A stretch of 64,000 nucleotides of DNA. Source: DASSKK01 sp035690495. Lineage in GTDB: Bacteria; Actinomycetota; Actinomycetes; Propionibacteriales; Nocardioidaceae. Made by a program: the position numbers and the translations under genes. Location: contig DASSKK010000111.1 in NCBI GenBank assembly GCA_035690495.1, positions 1-64,000 on the forward strand, read 5' to 3'. How positions within the stretch are numbered: position 1 is the first letter of the stretch; each line of letters starts with the position of its first letter. The notes under the pieces are model-generated. The model saw nothing but the letters and a program-made list of their open reading frames with translations, was not told where the DNA came from and made no database searches. Of this stretch, positions 34,932 to 43,704 are shown one piece after another.

Positions 34932-36263
34932 TCAGCGTGGACGACGCGGGCCGCGGCGCCTGCCGGGTGCGCCCTCCGGGGCGCCGGCGGTGGAGGCACG
35001 GGAAGGGTCGGGAGCGGCCAGGGACGTCAGGGCAGTGGTGGTGCGCTGCTCCACGAGGCCCCACGCCTGCGGCGTCACGCCCGGGTGCGCGGACCGGTCC
35101 AACTTCCCCAGCGCATCGTCGAGCGCGCGCGTGGTCTCGGTGACCACCCGGCTCGCGCGTCGCGACGGAACCCCCCACTTCCCCGCTTCGGCGACGACGT
35201 CGCCGACGTCGAGGTCCTCCATCCGGAACCGGCCGTTCACGTCGAGAGCGAACCGCCGGTTGTCGCGTGGATGGTGCAGATGCATCGCGATGTCGTAGGC
35301 GGGGCTTAGGGCAACCCGGCCGTCGGCGTACCGCAGGAAGGAGATGTTCTTGGCGTGCAGGTCCGTGTTGCCGACCAGCAGTGAGAACGTGAGCAGCCGC
35401 AGCAGGTGATCGGGGTTGCCACCGTCCAGCAGCAGCACCTGGGCCGCCTGTGCCAGCGACGGCATCCTCGCTCCCCACTGGAACTTGCGGTTGGGGTCGG
35501 CGGTATTGAGTCCCACCGCTTGCGCGAGGTCCTCTTGGTGGACCCGGGCGTTGTGGCGGCTCGGGTCGCGATCGTAGCGCGAAACCGCGATCGCGCGGAC
35601 ATCGCCGAAGTCGAGGAGCTCGGCGTCGATGCTCGTCAGCCCCATCTGCCGGGCGAGCGCCAGACACGCGACCTCGGTGTCGACGATGTCGGCGATGCCG
35701 CCGTCTTGGGCGTCGGCACGCTTGAGGATCCACGTGGAGGGGGCTCCCTCCTTGCACGCCTGCCACCGGCCGCTGATCCGGTGCAGAGTGATCTTGGGGA
35801 CCATGCCCGGCAGCGTCGACGACTCGGTGGTCTGCTTCGGTGAGGCGGACTGGTGCTCATCGGCGCGCCGCAGCCGGTCGGCGACCTCCTGATCGGTCAG
35901 CGGCACGTAGCGGCCCGCGCGGGTGGGGTCGGGGGTACCGGCGGAAACGAAGATCGCAGCGCCTGGGGTGTCGCGCCCGTAGGCGCGGACCAGGGCGTAG
36001 GTGTCGTCCGGAGGGACCCCGGCGGTCATTGCGTGGTTCACCCGGGTGTTGCCCTCGGGCAGCAGCCCGTCGAGGTAGGTGCGCACCAGCGCCGGAGCGG
36101 GAGTGGAGCCGACGGCCAGCTTCGCCGAGAGCATCCGCGCCCCATGCCCCCACCGCTCCTCGGCTTCGGCGGTCCAGATGAGGCTGATGCGGTCCTGGGC
36201 GTCCTCCTGCAGGTGCGCGATCCTGGTGCCGTACAGCCAGACGTCGAGCGGGTCGCGGCTCAC
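34932..36263 (-). CDS. hipA: HipA-family serine/threonine kinase toxin
   Basis: A 443-residue HipA-like kinase. An N-terminal HipA_N-type region is followed by the nucleotide-binding lysine segment STWILKRAD. The catalytic core VGNTDLHAKNISF and metal-binding LSPAYDIAMHL follow, the two aspartate motifs expected for activity. Characterised homologues phosphorylate tRNA synthetases and induce growth arrest. GTG start overlaps the hipB stop (GTGA). The C-terminal ~25 residues are Arg/Pro/Gly-rich and probably disordered. The pair sits between the aldolase and the TauE gene of the catabolic cluster, opposite to the plus-strand operon. Confidence 0.92.
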   Translation of the reverse strand: MSRDPLDVWLYGTRIAHLQEDAQDRISLIWTAEAEERWGHGARMLSAKLAVGSTPAPALVRTYLDGLLPEGNTRVNHAMTAGVPPDDTYALVRAYGRDTPGAAIFVSAGTPDPTRAGRYVPLTDQEVADRLRRADEHQSASPKQTTESSTLPGMVPKITLHRISGRWQACKEGAPSTWILKRADAQDGGIADIVDTEVACLALARQMGLTSIDAELLDFGDVRAIAVSRYDRDPSRHNARVHQEDLAQAVGLNTADPNRKFQWGARMPSLAQAAQVLLLDGGNPDHLLRLLTFSLLVGNTDLHAKNISFLRYADGRVALSPAYDIAMHLHHPRDNRRFALDVNGRFRMEDLDVGDVVAEAGKWGVPSRRASRVVTETTRALDDALGKLDRSAHPGVTPQAWGLVEQRTTTALTSLAAPDPSRASTAGAPEGAPGRRRGPRRPR

Positions 36264-36493
36264 GGCAGGTCATCGTCGGGGACGACTTCGAGGTGCACGC
36301 CGAGTTCACGCAACAACTCGAACAGACGAGTCGCGAAGAGGTTCTGCTTCCCATTCTCGATCTCGGACAGGTAGCGCCGGCTCACGCCCAGAGCCTCGGC
36401 TAGTTCGTCTTGGGTGAGACCCTTCCGGTACCGCAGCCGCGCGAGGACCTGCCCCAACGCCTGCGGAGAACGGACAACTGGTGGAGCCGTCAC
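36260..36493 (-). CDS. hipB: HipB-like XRE antitoxin/repressor
   Basis: A 77-residue HTH protein with TQDELAEALGVSRRYLSEIENGKQNLFATRLFELLRELG, the standard HipB arrangement. I chose the GTG at 36493, which has GGAGGTGA five bases upstream; the longer reading from ATG 36523 would bury this Shine-Dalgarno sequence. It should neutralise HipA and repress the pair through the sites at 36511-36575. Confidence 0.88.
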   Translation of the reverse strand: MTAPPVVRSPQALGQVLARLRYRKGLTQDELAEALGVSRRYLSEIENGKQNLFATRLFELLRELGVHLEVVPDDDLP

Positions 36494-36510
36494 TGCCCTC
36501 ACCTCCAAAC

Positions 36511-36575
36511 GTGCGGAAATCATCTCACAAGTTATGTGTGAACATAACCTCTCAGCCAGTTAATGTGCGGAAATC
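36511..36575. promoter_or_regulatory. Candidate hipBA operators: inverted repeat plus flanking direct repeats
   Basis: GTTATGT-GTGA-ACATAAC (36531-36548) is a perfect 7-bp inverted repeat in an AT-rich pocket 38 bp upstream of the hipB start. It is flanked by two identical 11-bp copies of GTGCGGAAATC at 36511-36521 and 36565-36575, 54 bp apart. The layout suits cooperative binding of HipB dimers. Confidence 0.55.
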
Positions 36576-36598
36576 CTCACGGCCTCCCGGTTCGAGCG

Positions 36599-37360
36599 TC
36601 AGTCGGCCAGCAGCTTGGCGACGGCGGCCAGCCCGACGCACACGATCACGATGCGGTAGACCAGCGGGGGCAGCCGCTTGCCGAGGCGGCCGCCGATCTG
36701 GCCGCCGACAGAGGAGCCGACGGCCAGGATCACCACCGGCAGCCATGAGATGCCCCCGGCCACGATGAACACCACCGCGGCGGCCGTGTTGGCCGTGGCG
36801 GCGAGCGCGTTCTTGACCGCGTTCGAGGTCTGCATGCTGCCGTCGAACAGCAAGGTCAGCACCGCGATCAGCACGACGCCTTGCGCAGCGCCGAAGTAGC
36901 CGCCGTAGATGCCGGCGACGAACGCAAGCGCGATCAGCGCGGCCAGTCGCGACCGTCCTCGGTCGAGCGCGCTGCTGCTCCAGCCGGTGAGCCGGCGCAC
37001 GGCCGGCTGCACCAGCACCAGTGCACAGGCGAACAGGATCAGCCCGGGCACCACGGCCTCGAACGTCGACGCCGGCAACGCGAAGAGGATCAGCGCGCCG
37101 AGGAAGCCACCCACGAGCGAGGCGGGCATCAGCTTGACCAGCAGGCCCGTGTGCGCCCGGAGCTCGCGGCGGTAGGCGAGGGCGCCGCTGATCGCTCCCG
37201 GGACGATCCCGATCTTGTTGGTGACGTTGGCCGCCACCGGGGGGTAGCCGAGGGCGAGCAGAGTCGGGAACGTGACCAGGGAGCCGGACCCGACCATCGC
37301 GTTCAGCGCGCCGGCGACGACCCCGGCCACGAGCAGGAACAGCGACTGCCAGAGGTCCAT
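36599..37360 (-). CDS. TauE/SafE-family membrane permease
   Basis: A 253-residue protein with about eight hydrophobic helices and the duplicated TauE/SafE pattern: GALNAMVGSGSLVTFPTLLALGYPP and ANVTNKIGIVPGAISG in the first half, FVAGIYGGYFGAAQGVVLIAVL and NAVKNALAATANTAAAVVF in the second. Family members move sulfite, sulfoacetate or other small organic anions. Its ATG shares one base with the stop of the [2Fe-2S] subunit gene, so it is the last gene of the molybdenum hydroxylase operon and may export or import an anion linked to that pathway. Confidence 0.92.
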   Translation of the reverse strand: MDLWQSLFLLVAGVVAGALNAMVGSGSLVTFPTLLALGYPPVAANVTNKIGIVPGAISGALAYRRELRAHTGLLVKLMPASLVGGFLGALILFALPASTFEAVVPGLILFACALVLVQPAVRRLTGWSSSALDRGRSRLAALIALAFVAGIYGGYFGAAQGVVLIAVLTLLFDGSMQTSNAVKNALAATANTAAAVVFIVAGGISWLPVVILAVGSSVGGQIGGRLGKRLPPLVYRIVIVCVGLAAVAKLLAD

Positions 37361-37851
37361 CAGGTGAGCAGGTCCTCGATCGCAGCCAGGATGTCCGGAT
37401 AGCTGCCGCACCGGCAGAGGTTGCCGGCCAGGTAGGAGCGGATCGCCTCGACCGTGTTCGGCACCGACGGGTCGTGCAGGGCCGCGTGGGTGGCCAGCAC
37501 CATGCCGGGAATGCAGAACGAGCACTGGAACGCGCCGTTGCGCACGAACGCGTCGTGCACGGCGGACAGCTGGTGCGGATCCGGGCTGAGCCCCTCTGAG
37601 GTGGTGACCTGGCGCCCGGCGGCCTGGGCGGTGAGCATGATGCAGGAGCTGGCCACCGCGCCGTCCACCAGCACCGTACAGCTGCCGCAGATGCCGATGC
37701 CACAGGCCTCACGGGCGCTCGTGACACCGCACTGCCCGCGCAATGTGCTCAGCAGCGTGTCGTCCGTCCGCGCCTCGACGGTCCGCTCGGCGCCGTTCAG
37801 GGTGAAGGAGAGCCGCGTCGTCTCGGGCTCCGTGCGCTGCTCAGTGCTCAT
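37360..37851 (-). CDS. Molybdenum hydroxylase [2Fe-2S] subunit (CoxS/XdhC type)
   Basis: A 163-residue iron-sulfur subunit. The plant-ferredoxin-like cluster ligands are Cys50, Cys55, Cys58 and Cys70 (ACGIGICGSC). The second cluster uses Cys110, Cys113, Cys146 and Cys148 (CSFC and CRC). All eight expected cysteines are present. It passes electrons from the Mo-cofactor subunit to the FAD subunit. The start overlaps the large-subunit gene by 11 bp. Confidence 0.96.
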   Translation of the reverse strand: MSTEQRTEPETTRLSFTLNGAERTVEARTDDTLLSTLRGQCGVTSAREACGIGICGSCTVLVDGAVASSCIMLTAQAAGRQVTTSEGLSPDPHQLSAVHDAFVRNGAFQCSFCIPGMVLATHAALHDPSVPNTVEAIRSYLAGNLCRCGSYPDILAAIEDLLT

Positions 37852-40141
37852 CCGAGTGCTCCTCCGGCTCCGTGGTGGTCTCGGCGGCCAGCAGCCCGCG
37901 CAGCACCCGTTCCGGGGTCAGCGGCAGGTCGAGAAGGCGTACGCCGGTCGCGGCGAAGATCGCGTTGGCGATGGCTGGTGCGACCGCAGGAAGCGCCATC
38001 TCGCCGACGCCGTGCAGCTCCGGATCGGCCTCGGACGACTCCACCGCCGTGCTCGTCATCGCCACGGGAACGTCGAGGATCGAGGGGATCATGTAGTCCG
38101 ACAGGTTCGGGTTGGTGATCGCGCCGTCGAGGTACTCCAGCTCCTCGAACAGGGAAGGCCCGAGCCCGAAGATCGCGCAGCCGAGGTTCTGCTGCCTGAC
38201 CCGGTGCGCGCTCACCGCTCTACCGGCGTAGCAGTTGGCGTGCAGGCGCAGCACCTCCACCCGGCCGGTCTGCAGGTCCACCTCGACCTCGGCGGCAGCA
38301 CCGCCCTGGTGCCAGTGCACGCTGACCGGGCCGTGTACGTCGTGCGGATCCATCTTCGACAGGCCGAAGTCGCTCTGGAACACGCCTTGGCCGACGACCT
38401 CCTCCAGCCCCGCCTGGCCAAGCACGTGCTCCCACGACACCTCGGCCTGCGCGCCGCCGTTCACACGCACACAGCCACCTTCCACCGTCACCTGGTCGGA
38501 CGTGACGTCCCACAGCTTCGCGGCCTCCTCGCGGACCCTGCGGTGCAGGTCGGTGGCTGCCTCCCGAAGCGCGAACCCCATCGAGTAGGTGGAGCGGCTG
38601 GAGCTGGTCGTGGTGTCGAACGGGGTGTGCCGGGTGTCCGGGAGCCCCATCTGCACCTTGTCCGTCCCGACACCGAGATAACCGGCCGCGAGGGACATCA
38701 TCGTCGCAGTCGCACCCTGGCCCATCTCCACGCTGCTGGACAGGATGCTGATCCGGCCGCTGGCGTCGAGTCGGATCCCTGCCTCCGACCGGGACGGCGT
38801 GAGCGTGTTCTTGATGATGATCGCCAGCCCCGAGCCGCGCTTCTTGCCCGGATCCGGCACAGTGGCCGGCTCGTCAACGGCAAGCGCGGACTCGAGATCG
38901 TCGAGCAGGTCGTCGTAGTGCAGACCCTCGAGCGCTTCTCCGGTCGCGTAGACGTCGCCGGACCGAAGCAGGTTCTGCCTACGGATCCCGAGCGGCTCGA
39001 GCCCGAGGTCCGCCGCGATATCGTCCAGCTGCGACTCGTAGGCGAACGCGAGCTGCGAGGTCATCGCGCCCCGGAACGGGCCGGTGGGCACGGTGTTGGT
39101 GTAGCTGGCGACGCTGTCGACGGCTACGTTCGGGATCCGGTAGGGCCCCGGCGCCCGCGTCAAACCCTGCCCGGCACCGCCCGGGCTGGTCACGGCGTAC
39201 GCCCCGGCGTTGTAGACCACGTTCATCTTCCGGGCGACGATGCTGCCGTCCCGCATCACGCCGGTGGTGATCTCGACGGTGGCCGCGTGCTTGCCGATCG
39301 TGAAGAAGACCTCGTCGCGCGCGAGCTCGAGCCTGACCGGGACCCCCGCCGCCCGGGACGCGCACACGACCATCGGCTCGATCCGGATCTGGCCCTTCGC
39401 CCCGTAGGCGCCCCCGAGGTTCAGGGCGCGAACTCGAACCCCTCCGTCGGGGAGGGAGAACATCTTCTGCAAGCCGGTCTTGACGGCGTAGGGCGCCTGC
39501 GCGGACGTCCACACCTCGACCCCGTCGTCGGTCCAGGAGGCGAGGCACACGTGTGGCTCCATCGGCACGTGACTCGCGGGCGGCGAGTGGTAGGTGTGCG
39601 TGTAGACGCGGTGGGCCTGCGCGAGTCCCTTCTCGCAGTCACCGAGACGCAGGCGCCAGGAGCCGCAGTCGTTGCCTGGATGGTCCTCATGCACCGTCGG
39701 GGCACCCGGCTTCCGGGCCTCGACCTCGTCGACGACGTAGGGCTGCTCTTCGTACTCGACGTCGATCTCTACCAGCGCCTCGGCCGCCGCGCGCGCCGTG
39801 GTCGCCACCACGAGAGCCACCGGTTCGCCGGCGTAACGCGTCTTGCCGATGGCCAGGACCGGCTGGTCGGGACGCTGTGCGCCGAAGTAGGGGTCCACGT
39901 CGGGATCGTCTGCCAGGTCGCTGCCGGTGAGGACCGCGAGCACACCCGGTCGCTCGGCGGCCGCGGTCGTGTCGACGGACACGATCCGCGCATGCGGGTG
40001 AGGGGACCGGAGCACCTTGGCGTGCGCCATGTTCTCGACGGTCTTGTCGAGCACGAACTCCACCGTGCCCCGCACCCGAGACACCGCGTCCGGCATCGCG
40101 AAGTCCGGCCGGTCGGGACGGGAGCGCGGGCTAGTTCCCAT
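37841..40141 (-). CDS. Molybdenum hydroxylase large (Mo-cofactor) subunit, xanthine dehydrogenase family
   Basis: A 766-residue catalytic subunit. The N-terminal domain begins RVRGTVEFVLDKTVENMAHAKVLRSPHPHARI. Mo-cofactor and active-site landmarks are LGGAYGAKGQ, GPFRGAMTSQ, SVEMGQGATATM and the catalytic glutamate in GVGEMALPAVAPAIANAI near the end. The CO-dehydrogenase signature AYxCSFR is absent, so this is not a CO dehydrogenase but hydroxylates an N-heterocycle, purine or aldehyde. ATG 40141 overlaps the FAD-subunit gene by 11 bp. Confidence 0.95.
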   Translation of the reverse strand: MGTSPRSRPDRPDFAMPDAVSRVRGTVEFVLDKTVENMAHAKVLRSPHPHARIVSVDTTAAAERPGVLAVLTGSDLADDPDVDPYFGAQRPDQPVLAIGKTRYAGEPVALVVATTARAAAEALVEIDVEYEEQPYVVDEVEARKPGAPTVHEDHPGNDCGSWRLRLGDCEKGLAQAHRVYTHTYHSPPASHVPMEPHVCLASWTDDGVEVWTSAQAPYAVKTGLQKMFSLPDGGVRVRALNLGGAYGAKGQIRIEPMVVCASRAAGVPVRLELARDEVFFTIGKHAATVEITTGVMRDGSIVARKMNVVYNAGAYAVTSPGGAGQGLTRAPGPYRIPNVAVDSVASYTNTVPTGPFRGAMTSQLAFAYESQLDDIAADLGLEPLGIRRQNLLRSGDVYATGEALEGLHYDDLLDDLESALAVDEPATVPDPGKKRGSGLAIIIKNTLTPSRSEAGIRLDASGRISILSSSVEMGQGATATMMSLAAGYLGVGTDKVQMGLPDTRHTPFDTTTSSSRSTYSMGFALREAATDLHRRVREEAAKLWDVTSDQVTVEGGCVRVNGGAQAEVSWEHVLGQAGLEEVVGQGVFQSDFGLSKMDPHDVHGPVSVHWHQGGAAAEVEVDLQTGRVEVLRLHANCYAGRAVSAHRVRQQNLGCAIFGLGPSLFEELEYLDGAITNPNLSDYMIPSILDVPVAMTSTAVESSEADPELHGVGEMALPAVAPAIANAIFAATGVRLLDLPLTPERVLRGLLAAETTTEPEEHSDEH

Positions 40142-41012
40142 CGTGGTCCACCTCCTGGCTGCGTCCTGCGCCCAGCTCGTTCAGGGCCCGCTCCACCGTC
40201 ACCTCGATCATGCGAGTGCGGTACCACGCGGACCCGCGGGCGTCGTCGATCGGGTCGATCGCCTCCGCGTAGCCCCGCGCGACCCGCCTGACGAGCTCGG
40301 GGCTGAGGCGCTCTCCGGTGGCGAGCTCGCAGGCGGCGGGGACGCTCTGGGGTGTGGCGGCCACGGCAGCCACGTGTACGTCGAGCGCGGCGACCCGGTC
40401 TCCGGCGAAGTCGGCACGGGCTGCCACACCGACGCACGCGCGATCCTCCGAGGAACGAGACCGGTACTTCAGGTAGACCGTCCCCCGGTCCGCGACGACC
40501 GGAACGTCGATGTGGGTGATGATCTCGGCGTCCTCGAGAACCGTCTGGAAGAAGCCGGTCACGAACCCGTCGACGGGGACAGTGCGCGATCCGGCCGGGC
40601 CTGAGAGGTGACACCGCGCGCCGAGCGAGGCGAGGACCGCGGGCGGGTCGGAGGCGTAGTCGCCCTCGGCCAGGTTGCCGCCGAGCGTCGCCACGTTGCG
40701 GACTCTCGGGTTGCCGACCTCCGAGCAGGCATGGGCGAGACTCGGTGCGTCACGGCGTACCTCGGCGGACGCCGCGATCTGGGCAAGGCACACTCCAGCG
40801 CCGATCCGCAGGGCCCCGCGGACCCGGGCGATGTCGCCCAGACCGTCGACCCCGGCGAGGCTGACCAGCAGTGACGGCGCGATCAGGCCCTGCTTCATCA
40901 TCAGGACCACGGCGGTCCCCCCGGAGAGCACCTTGGCCTCGTCGGGATCTTGGGCGAGCAGACGGCTGGCCTCCTCCACCGTGGTCGGGCGCAGGAACGC
41001 GGGAGCACGCAT
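40131..41012 (-). CDS. Molybdenum hydroxylase FAD-binding subunit (CoxM type)
   Basis: A 293-residue FAD subunit starting MRAPAFLRPTTVEEASRLL. FAD-binding motifs are AKVLSGGTAVVLMMKQG and VATLGGNLAEGDYASD, the paired glycine motifs of this family. The C-terminal CO-dehydrogenase flavoprotein domain follows. I prefer the ATG at 41012 to the one at 41027, since the latter lies within the likely operator. It is the first gene of a four-gene operon (FAD, Mo, FeS, TauE) divergent from the asparaginase. Confidence 0.93.
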   Translation of the reverse strand: MRAPAFLRPTTVEEASRLLAQDPDEAKVLSGGTAVVLMMKQGLIAPSLLVSLAGVDGLGDIARVRGALRIGAGVCLAQIAASAEVRRDAPSLAHACSEVGNPRVRNVATLGGNLAEGDYASDPPAVLASLGARCHLSGPAGSRTVPVDGFVTGFFQTVLEDAEIITHIDVPVVADRGTVYLKYRSRSSEDRACVGVAARADFAGDRVAALDVHVAAVAATPQSVPAACELATGERLSPELVRRVARGYAEAIDPIDDARGSAWYRTRMIEVTVERALNELGAGRSQEVDHDGN

Positions 41013-41028
41013 GGCGACATCGTACATT

Positions 41029-41057
41029 ATGCATTATCGTAGCGATGCACTATGCAC
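41029..41057. promoter_or_regulatory. ATGCAY repeat operator in the divergent cox-like/asparaginase promoter
   Basis: ATGCAT at 41029-41034 and ATGCAC-T-ATGCAC at 41045-41057 lie within the 67-bp divergent promoter. The hexamer spacing of seven bases is the same as in the ATGCAT-G-ATGCAT repeat at 27604-27616. Probably bound by the FCD regulator encoded at 42105-42854. Confidence 0.55.
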
Positions 41058-41079
41058 GACGTACGACTAGGATGCGGGG

Positions 41080-42108
41080 GTGAACACCGCGACGGCTCCC
41101 CGTGTAGCGGTGCGCATGCTGGGCGGCACCATCGCCATGGCGGCGCCAGAGCCCGGATCCGCCGCGGAACCGGTCGAAGACGTGCACGGCCTGGTCGACG
41201 CGATCCCGGAGCTGCGGCGACGTGCCAGCGTGGACATCTCCGTGCTGCGCCGGCTGCCTAGCGCATCGCTGAAAATCGTGGATGTGCTGCGGCTGACCAC
41301 GGATCTCGCCGAGGCGTGCCGAGCCGGCGCGCGCGGCGTGGTGGCGACGCTGGGCACCGACACCATGGAGGAGGTGGCGTTCCTTCTCGACCGTCTGTGG
41401 ACCCGTGACGAGCCCGTCGTCCTCACGGGTGCGATGCGCACGGCCGATGCGGCGGGGGCGGACGGGCCGGCGAACCTGCTCGCGGCGGTGACGGTCTCCG
41501 CCGACCCCGCGTCTGCCGGCCGCGGCGCGCTGGTAGTGATGAACGACGAGGTGCACCGCGCCGAGGCGGTGCGCAAGATGCACACCACCAACCCGGCGGC
41601 GTTCGGCTCACCCGGCGCCGGGCCGGTCGGGCATGTCGCGGAAGGAGCAGTGCACTTCTTCGCGCAGGCGTCCCGTCGTGCCGCGCTGCGCGTCGACGTC
41701 GGCGCCGATCCCGGCACCCTGCCCAGCGTCGCGCTGTTGAAGCTGGGGCTGGGTGCCGAGACGTCCCTGCTCGAGTACGCCGTGTCTTCGTGCGACGCGC
41801 TGGTCGTGGAGGCCTTCGGGGTCGGCCACGTCCCGTCCTGGTGGGTGGACCCGCTGACCGAGGCTGCGCGAGCCATCCCGGTCGTGCTGGCGTCCCGGAT
41901 CGGCACCGGTCCGGTTCTGCGCCACACCTACGGCTTCCCCGGATCCGAGCAGCAACTGCTGTCGGCGGGCCTACTATCAGCGGGGCGACTCGACGGGCTC
42001 AAGGCCCGCCTGCTGATGACGTTGGCTCTGCTCGCGGCAGACGACCCGGCCGAGGCAACAGCCTTGTTCGAGGCGCAGACCGCTTGCACGGAGGAGGCAC
42101 AGGCATGA
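41080..42108 (+). CDS. Asparaginase/glutaminase family amidohydrolase
   Basis: A 342-residue enzyme of the L-asparaginase family. The first catalytic threonine is in LGGTIAM (Thr17), and the second threonine-aspartate pair is in TLGTDTMEE (residues 90-98). GAMRTADAAGADGPANL and VLASRIGTGPV complete the core. No signal peptide, so cytoplasmic. Family members act on asparagine, glutamine or other amides; the catabolic setting suggests deamidation of a pathway intermediate rather than asparagine itself. Its stop overlaps the regulator start (ATGA). Confidence 0.9.
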   Translation: MNTATAPRVAVRMLGGTIAMAAPEPGSAAEPVEDVHGLVDAIPELRRRASVDISVLRRLPSASLKIVDVLRLTTDLAEACRAGARGVVATLGTDTMEEVAFLLDRLWTRDEPVVLTGAMRTADAAGADGPANLLAAVTVSADPASAGRGALVVMNDEVHRAEAVRKMHTTNPAAFGSPGAGPVGHVAEGAVHFFAQASRRAALRVDVGADPGTLPSVALLKLGLGAETSLLEYAVSSCDALVVEAFGVGHVPSWWVDPLTEAARAIPVVLASRIGTGPVLRHTYGFPGSEQQLLSAGLLSAGRLDGLKARLLMTLALLAADDPAEATALFEAQTACTEEAQA

Positions 42109-42854
42109 CGGACTCGATGCCCTACACCGGTGCCCTCGACCTGCATCTGGATCCGGGCCAGCAGCCACGCACCTCGGCGCAGTTCGCCTACGAGGTGCTC
42201 CGGCGCTCGATCATGCGGGGGGTTCTGAAGCCCGGGACGCGGCTCACCCAGAGCGAGGTCTCCCGGCAGATGTCGCTGAGCAGCACACCGGTGCGGGAGG
42301 CGCTACGCCGGCTCGAGAGCGAGGGGCTGGTCCGCATCGACGTGCACCGAGGCGCCGTCGTACGCGGTCTTGCCATCGACGAGCTCAAGGAGATCTACGA
42401 GCTGCGGCTGCTCCTCGAGCCGCTCGCCGCACGCAAGGCGGCCAGCAACATCACCCCCGAGGAGCTGGACCTCGCCGAGTCGCTGTGGGTGCGGATGAAC
42501 GAGCTGGTCGCGAACGAGGAGTCGTGGGAGCGGATGAACGAGTCCGACGACATCCAGGCCTGGTCGGAGGCCAACCACGACTTCCACGCGGTGTTCGCCC
42601 GTGCGGCCCGGTCGCCGAACCTGATGAGGATCCTCAACGGCCTTCGGGACAGCTCGTCGCCCTACGTGCGCTGGTCGATCGTCGAGCACCCCGGGTTCGT
42701 GGCCAAGGCGAACCAGCAGCACCGGGAGCTCCTCGACGCGTGCCGGAACGGCGACCCGGATCTCGCGGCCCGGATCGAGGCCGAGCACCTCCAGTCGACG
42801 CTGACCGGAGTGCTCGAGGTGGCTCCGGACAGCACCGCGCCGACGAGCCGGTAG
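42105..42854 (+). CDS. GntR/FCD-family regulator of the catabolic cluster
   Basis: A 249-residue regulator with a GntR winged helix at residues ~24-92 (QSEVSRQMSLSSTPVREALRRLESEG) and an FCD domain after it. The FCD domain has the metal-site histidines typical of the group: NHDFHAVFARAARSPNL and NQQHRELLDACRNGD. GGAGGAGG precedes the ATG, which overlaps the asparaginase stop. It is the most likely protein to bind the shared ATGCAY repeats at 27604 and 41029. Confidence 0.93.
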   Translation: MTDSMPYTGALDLHLDPGQQPRTSAQFAYEVLRRSIMRGVLKPGTRLTQSEVSRQMSLSSTPVREALRRLESEGLVRIDVHRGAVVRGLAIDELKEIYELRLLLEPLAARKAASNITPEELDLAESLWVRMNELVANEESWERMNESDDIQAWSEANHDFHAVFARAARSPNLMRILNGLRDSSSPYVRWSIVEHPGFVAKANQQHRELLDACRNGDPDLAARIEAEHLQSTLTGVLEVAPDSTAPTSR

Positions 42855-43052
42855 ACCCGGACCTCTCGGGCATGTCCGTCGAGTCGCCGGAGTCCCCGAT
42901 CCCGGACTCGACCGACGAAGCAGGCATCGTCTAGTCCACCTGCCCCATTGCCATGAGCCTCTCCTACGAATGACCGTAGTGGATGCGTGGGTTGCTCCGC
43001 ACTGGGTATCGGGCCCGGCGGGGAGGGTCTGGTCCACCGAGAGGGTGGTGCA

Positions 43053-43619
43053 ATGGACCACTCGTTTCAAGCAGGGAAGCTGGTCCGCGACGCGGCCTCC
43101 GGCAGGCGTGAGGCATGGAATGCCCTGGTCGACGCCTATGGCGGCCTGGTCTGGTCCGTCGCGCGCAGCGAGGTCCGCTCGGCGAGCGATGCCGCCGATG
43201 TCAGCCAGACCACCTGGCTGCGCCTGGTCGAGCACATCGACCGGATCAACGAGCCGGATCGCGTCAGCGCGTGGCTCGCAACGACCGCACGCAGGGAGGC
43301 TCGCCGGGTTGCCGCCCGGAGCAGACGCATGGTCCCGACCGAGGACAGCCGGATCCCGGAGCAGCGCCCGGCGCCGGAGGCTGACATGGACGCGGACCTG
43401 CTGCGCACCGAGAGCGCAGAGGCGCTGGAGCAGGCGATCAGCCAGCTGCCGGAACGCTCCCGGCGCCTGATGCACCTGCTCATGCAGGAACCGCCGCTGC
43501 CCTACGTCACCATCTCGGCCGCCCTCTCGATGCCGATCGGCAGCATCGGGCCGACGCGCGCCAGGTGCCTGCGCAAGCTACGCGACCTGCTCGACACCCA
43601 GCACGTCGAGCACACCTAG
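43053..43619 (+). CDS. RNA polymerase sigma factor, ECF/sigma-70 family
   Basis: A 188-residue sigma factor. Region 2 is at about residues 20-90 (WNALVDAYGGLVWSVARSE, DAADVSQTTWLRLVEHIDRI, WLATTARREARR). Region 4 is at about 128-180 (LEQAISQLPERSRRLMHLLMQEPPLPYVTISAALSMPIGSIGPTRARCLRKLR). ATG 43053 is preceded by GAGAGGG. No anti-sigma gene follows. It opens the exopolysaccharide cluster and could control part of it; a GGTATC site like those upstream of several cluster genes lies at 43005-43010. Confidence 0.9.
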   Translation: MDHSFQAGKLVRDAASGRREAWNALVDAYGGLVWSVARSEVRSASDAADVSQTTWLRLVEHIDRINEPDRVSAWLATTARREARRVAARSRRMVPTEDSRIPEQRPAPEADMDADLLRTESAEALEQAISQLPERSRRLMHLLMQEPPLPYVTISAALSMPIGSIGPTRARCLRKLRDLLDTQHVEHT

Positions 43620-43704
43620 GCCGCGAGTTCCTGCTCGTCCTCGTATCACCGGGGGCCCGGCGCTGCTCGTCTCGGGGGGACTCCACCACGACGTCCGGGA
43701 AACG

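Noticed and set aside
37841..40141. Aerobic CO dehydrogenase large subunit
   Set aside because: The AYxCSFR active-site loop is missing; the loop reads GPFRGAM as in other xanthine dehydrogenase-family enzymes.
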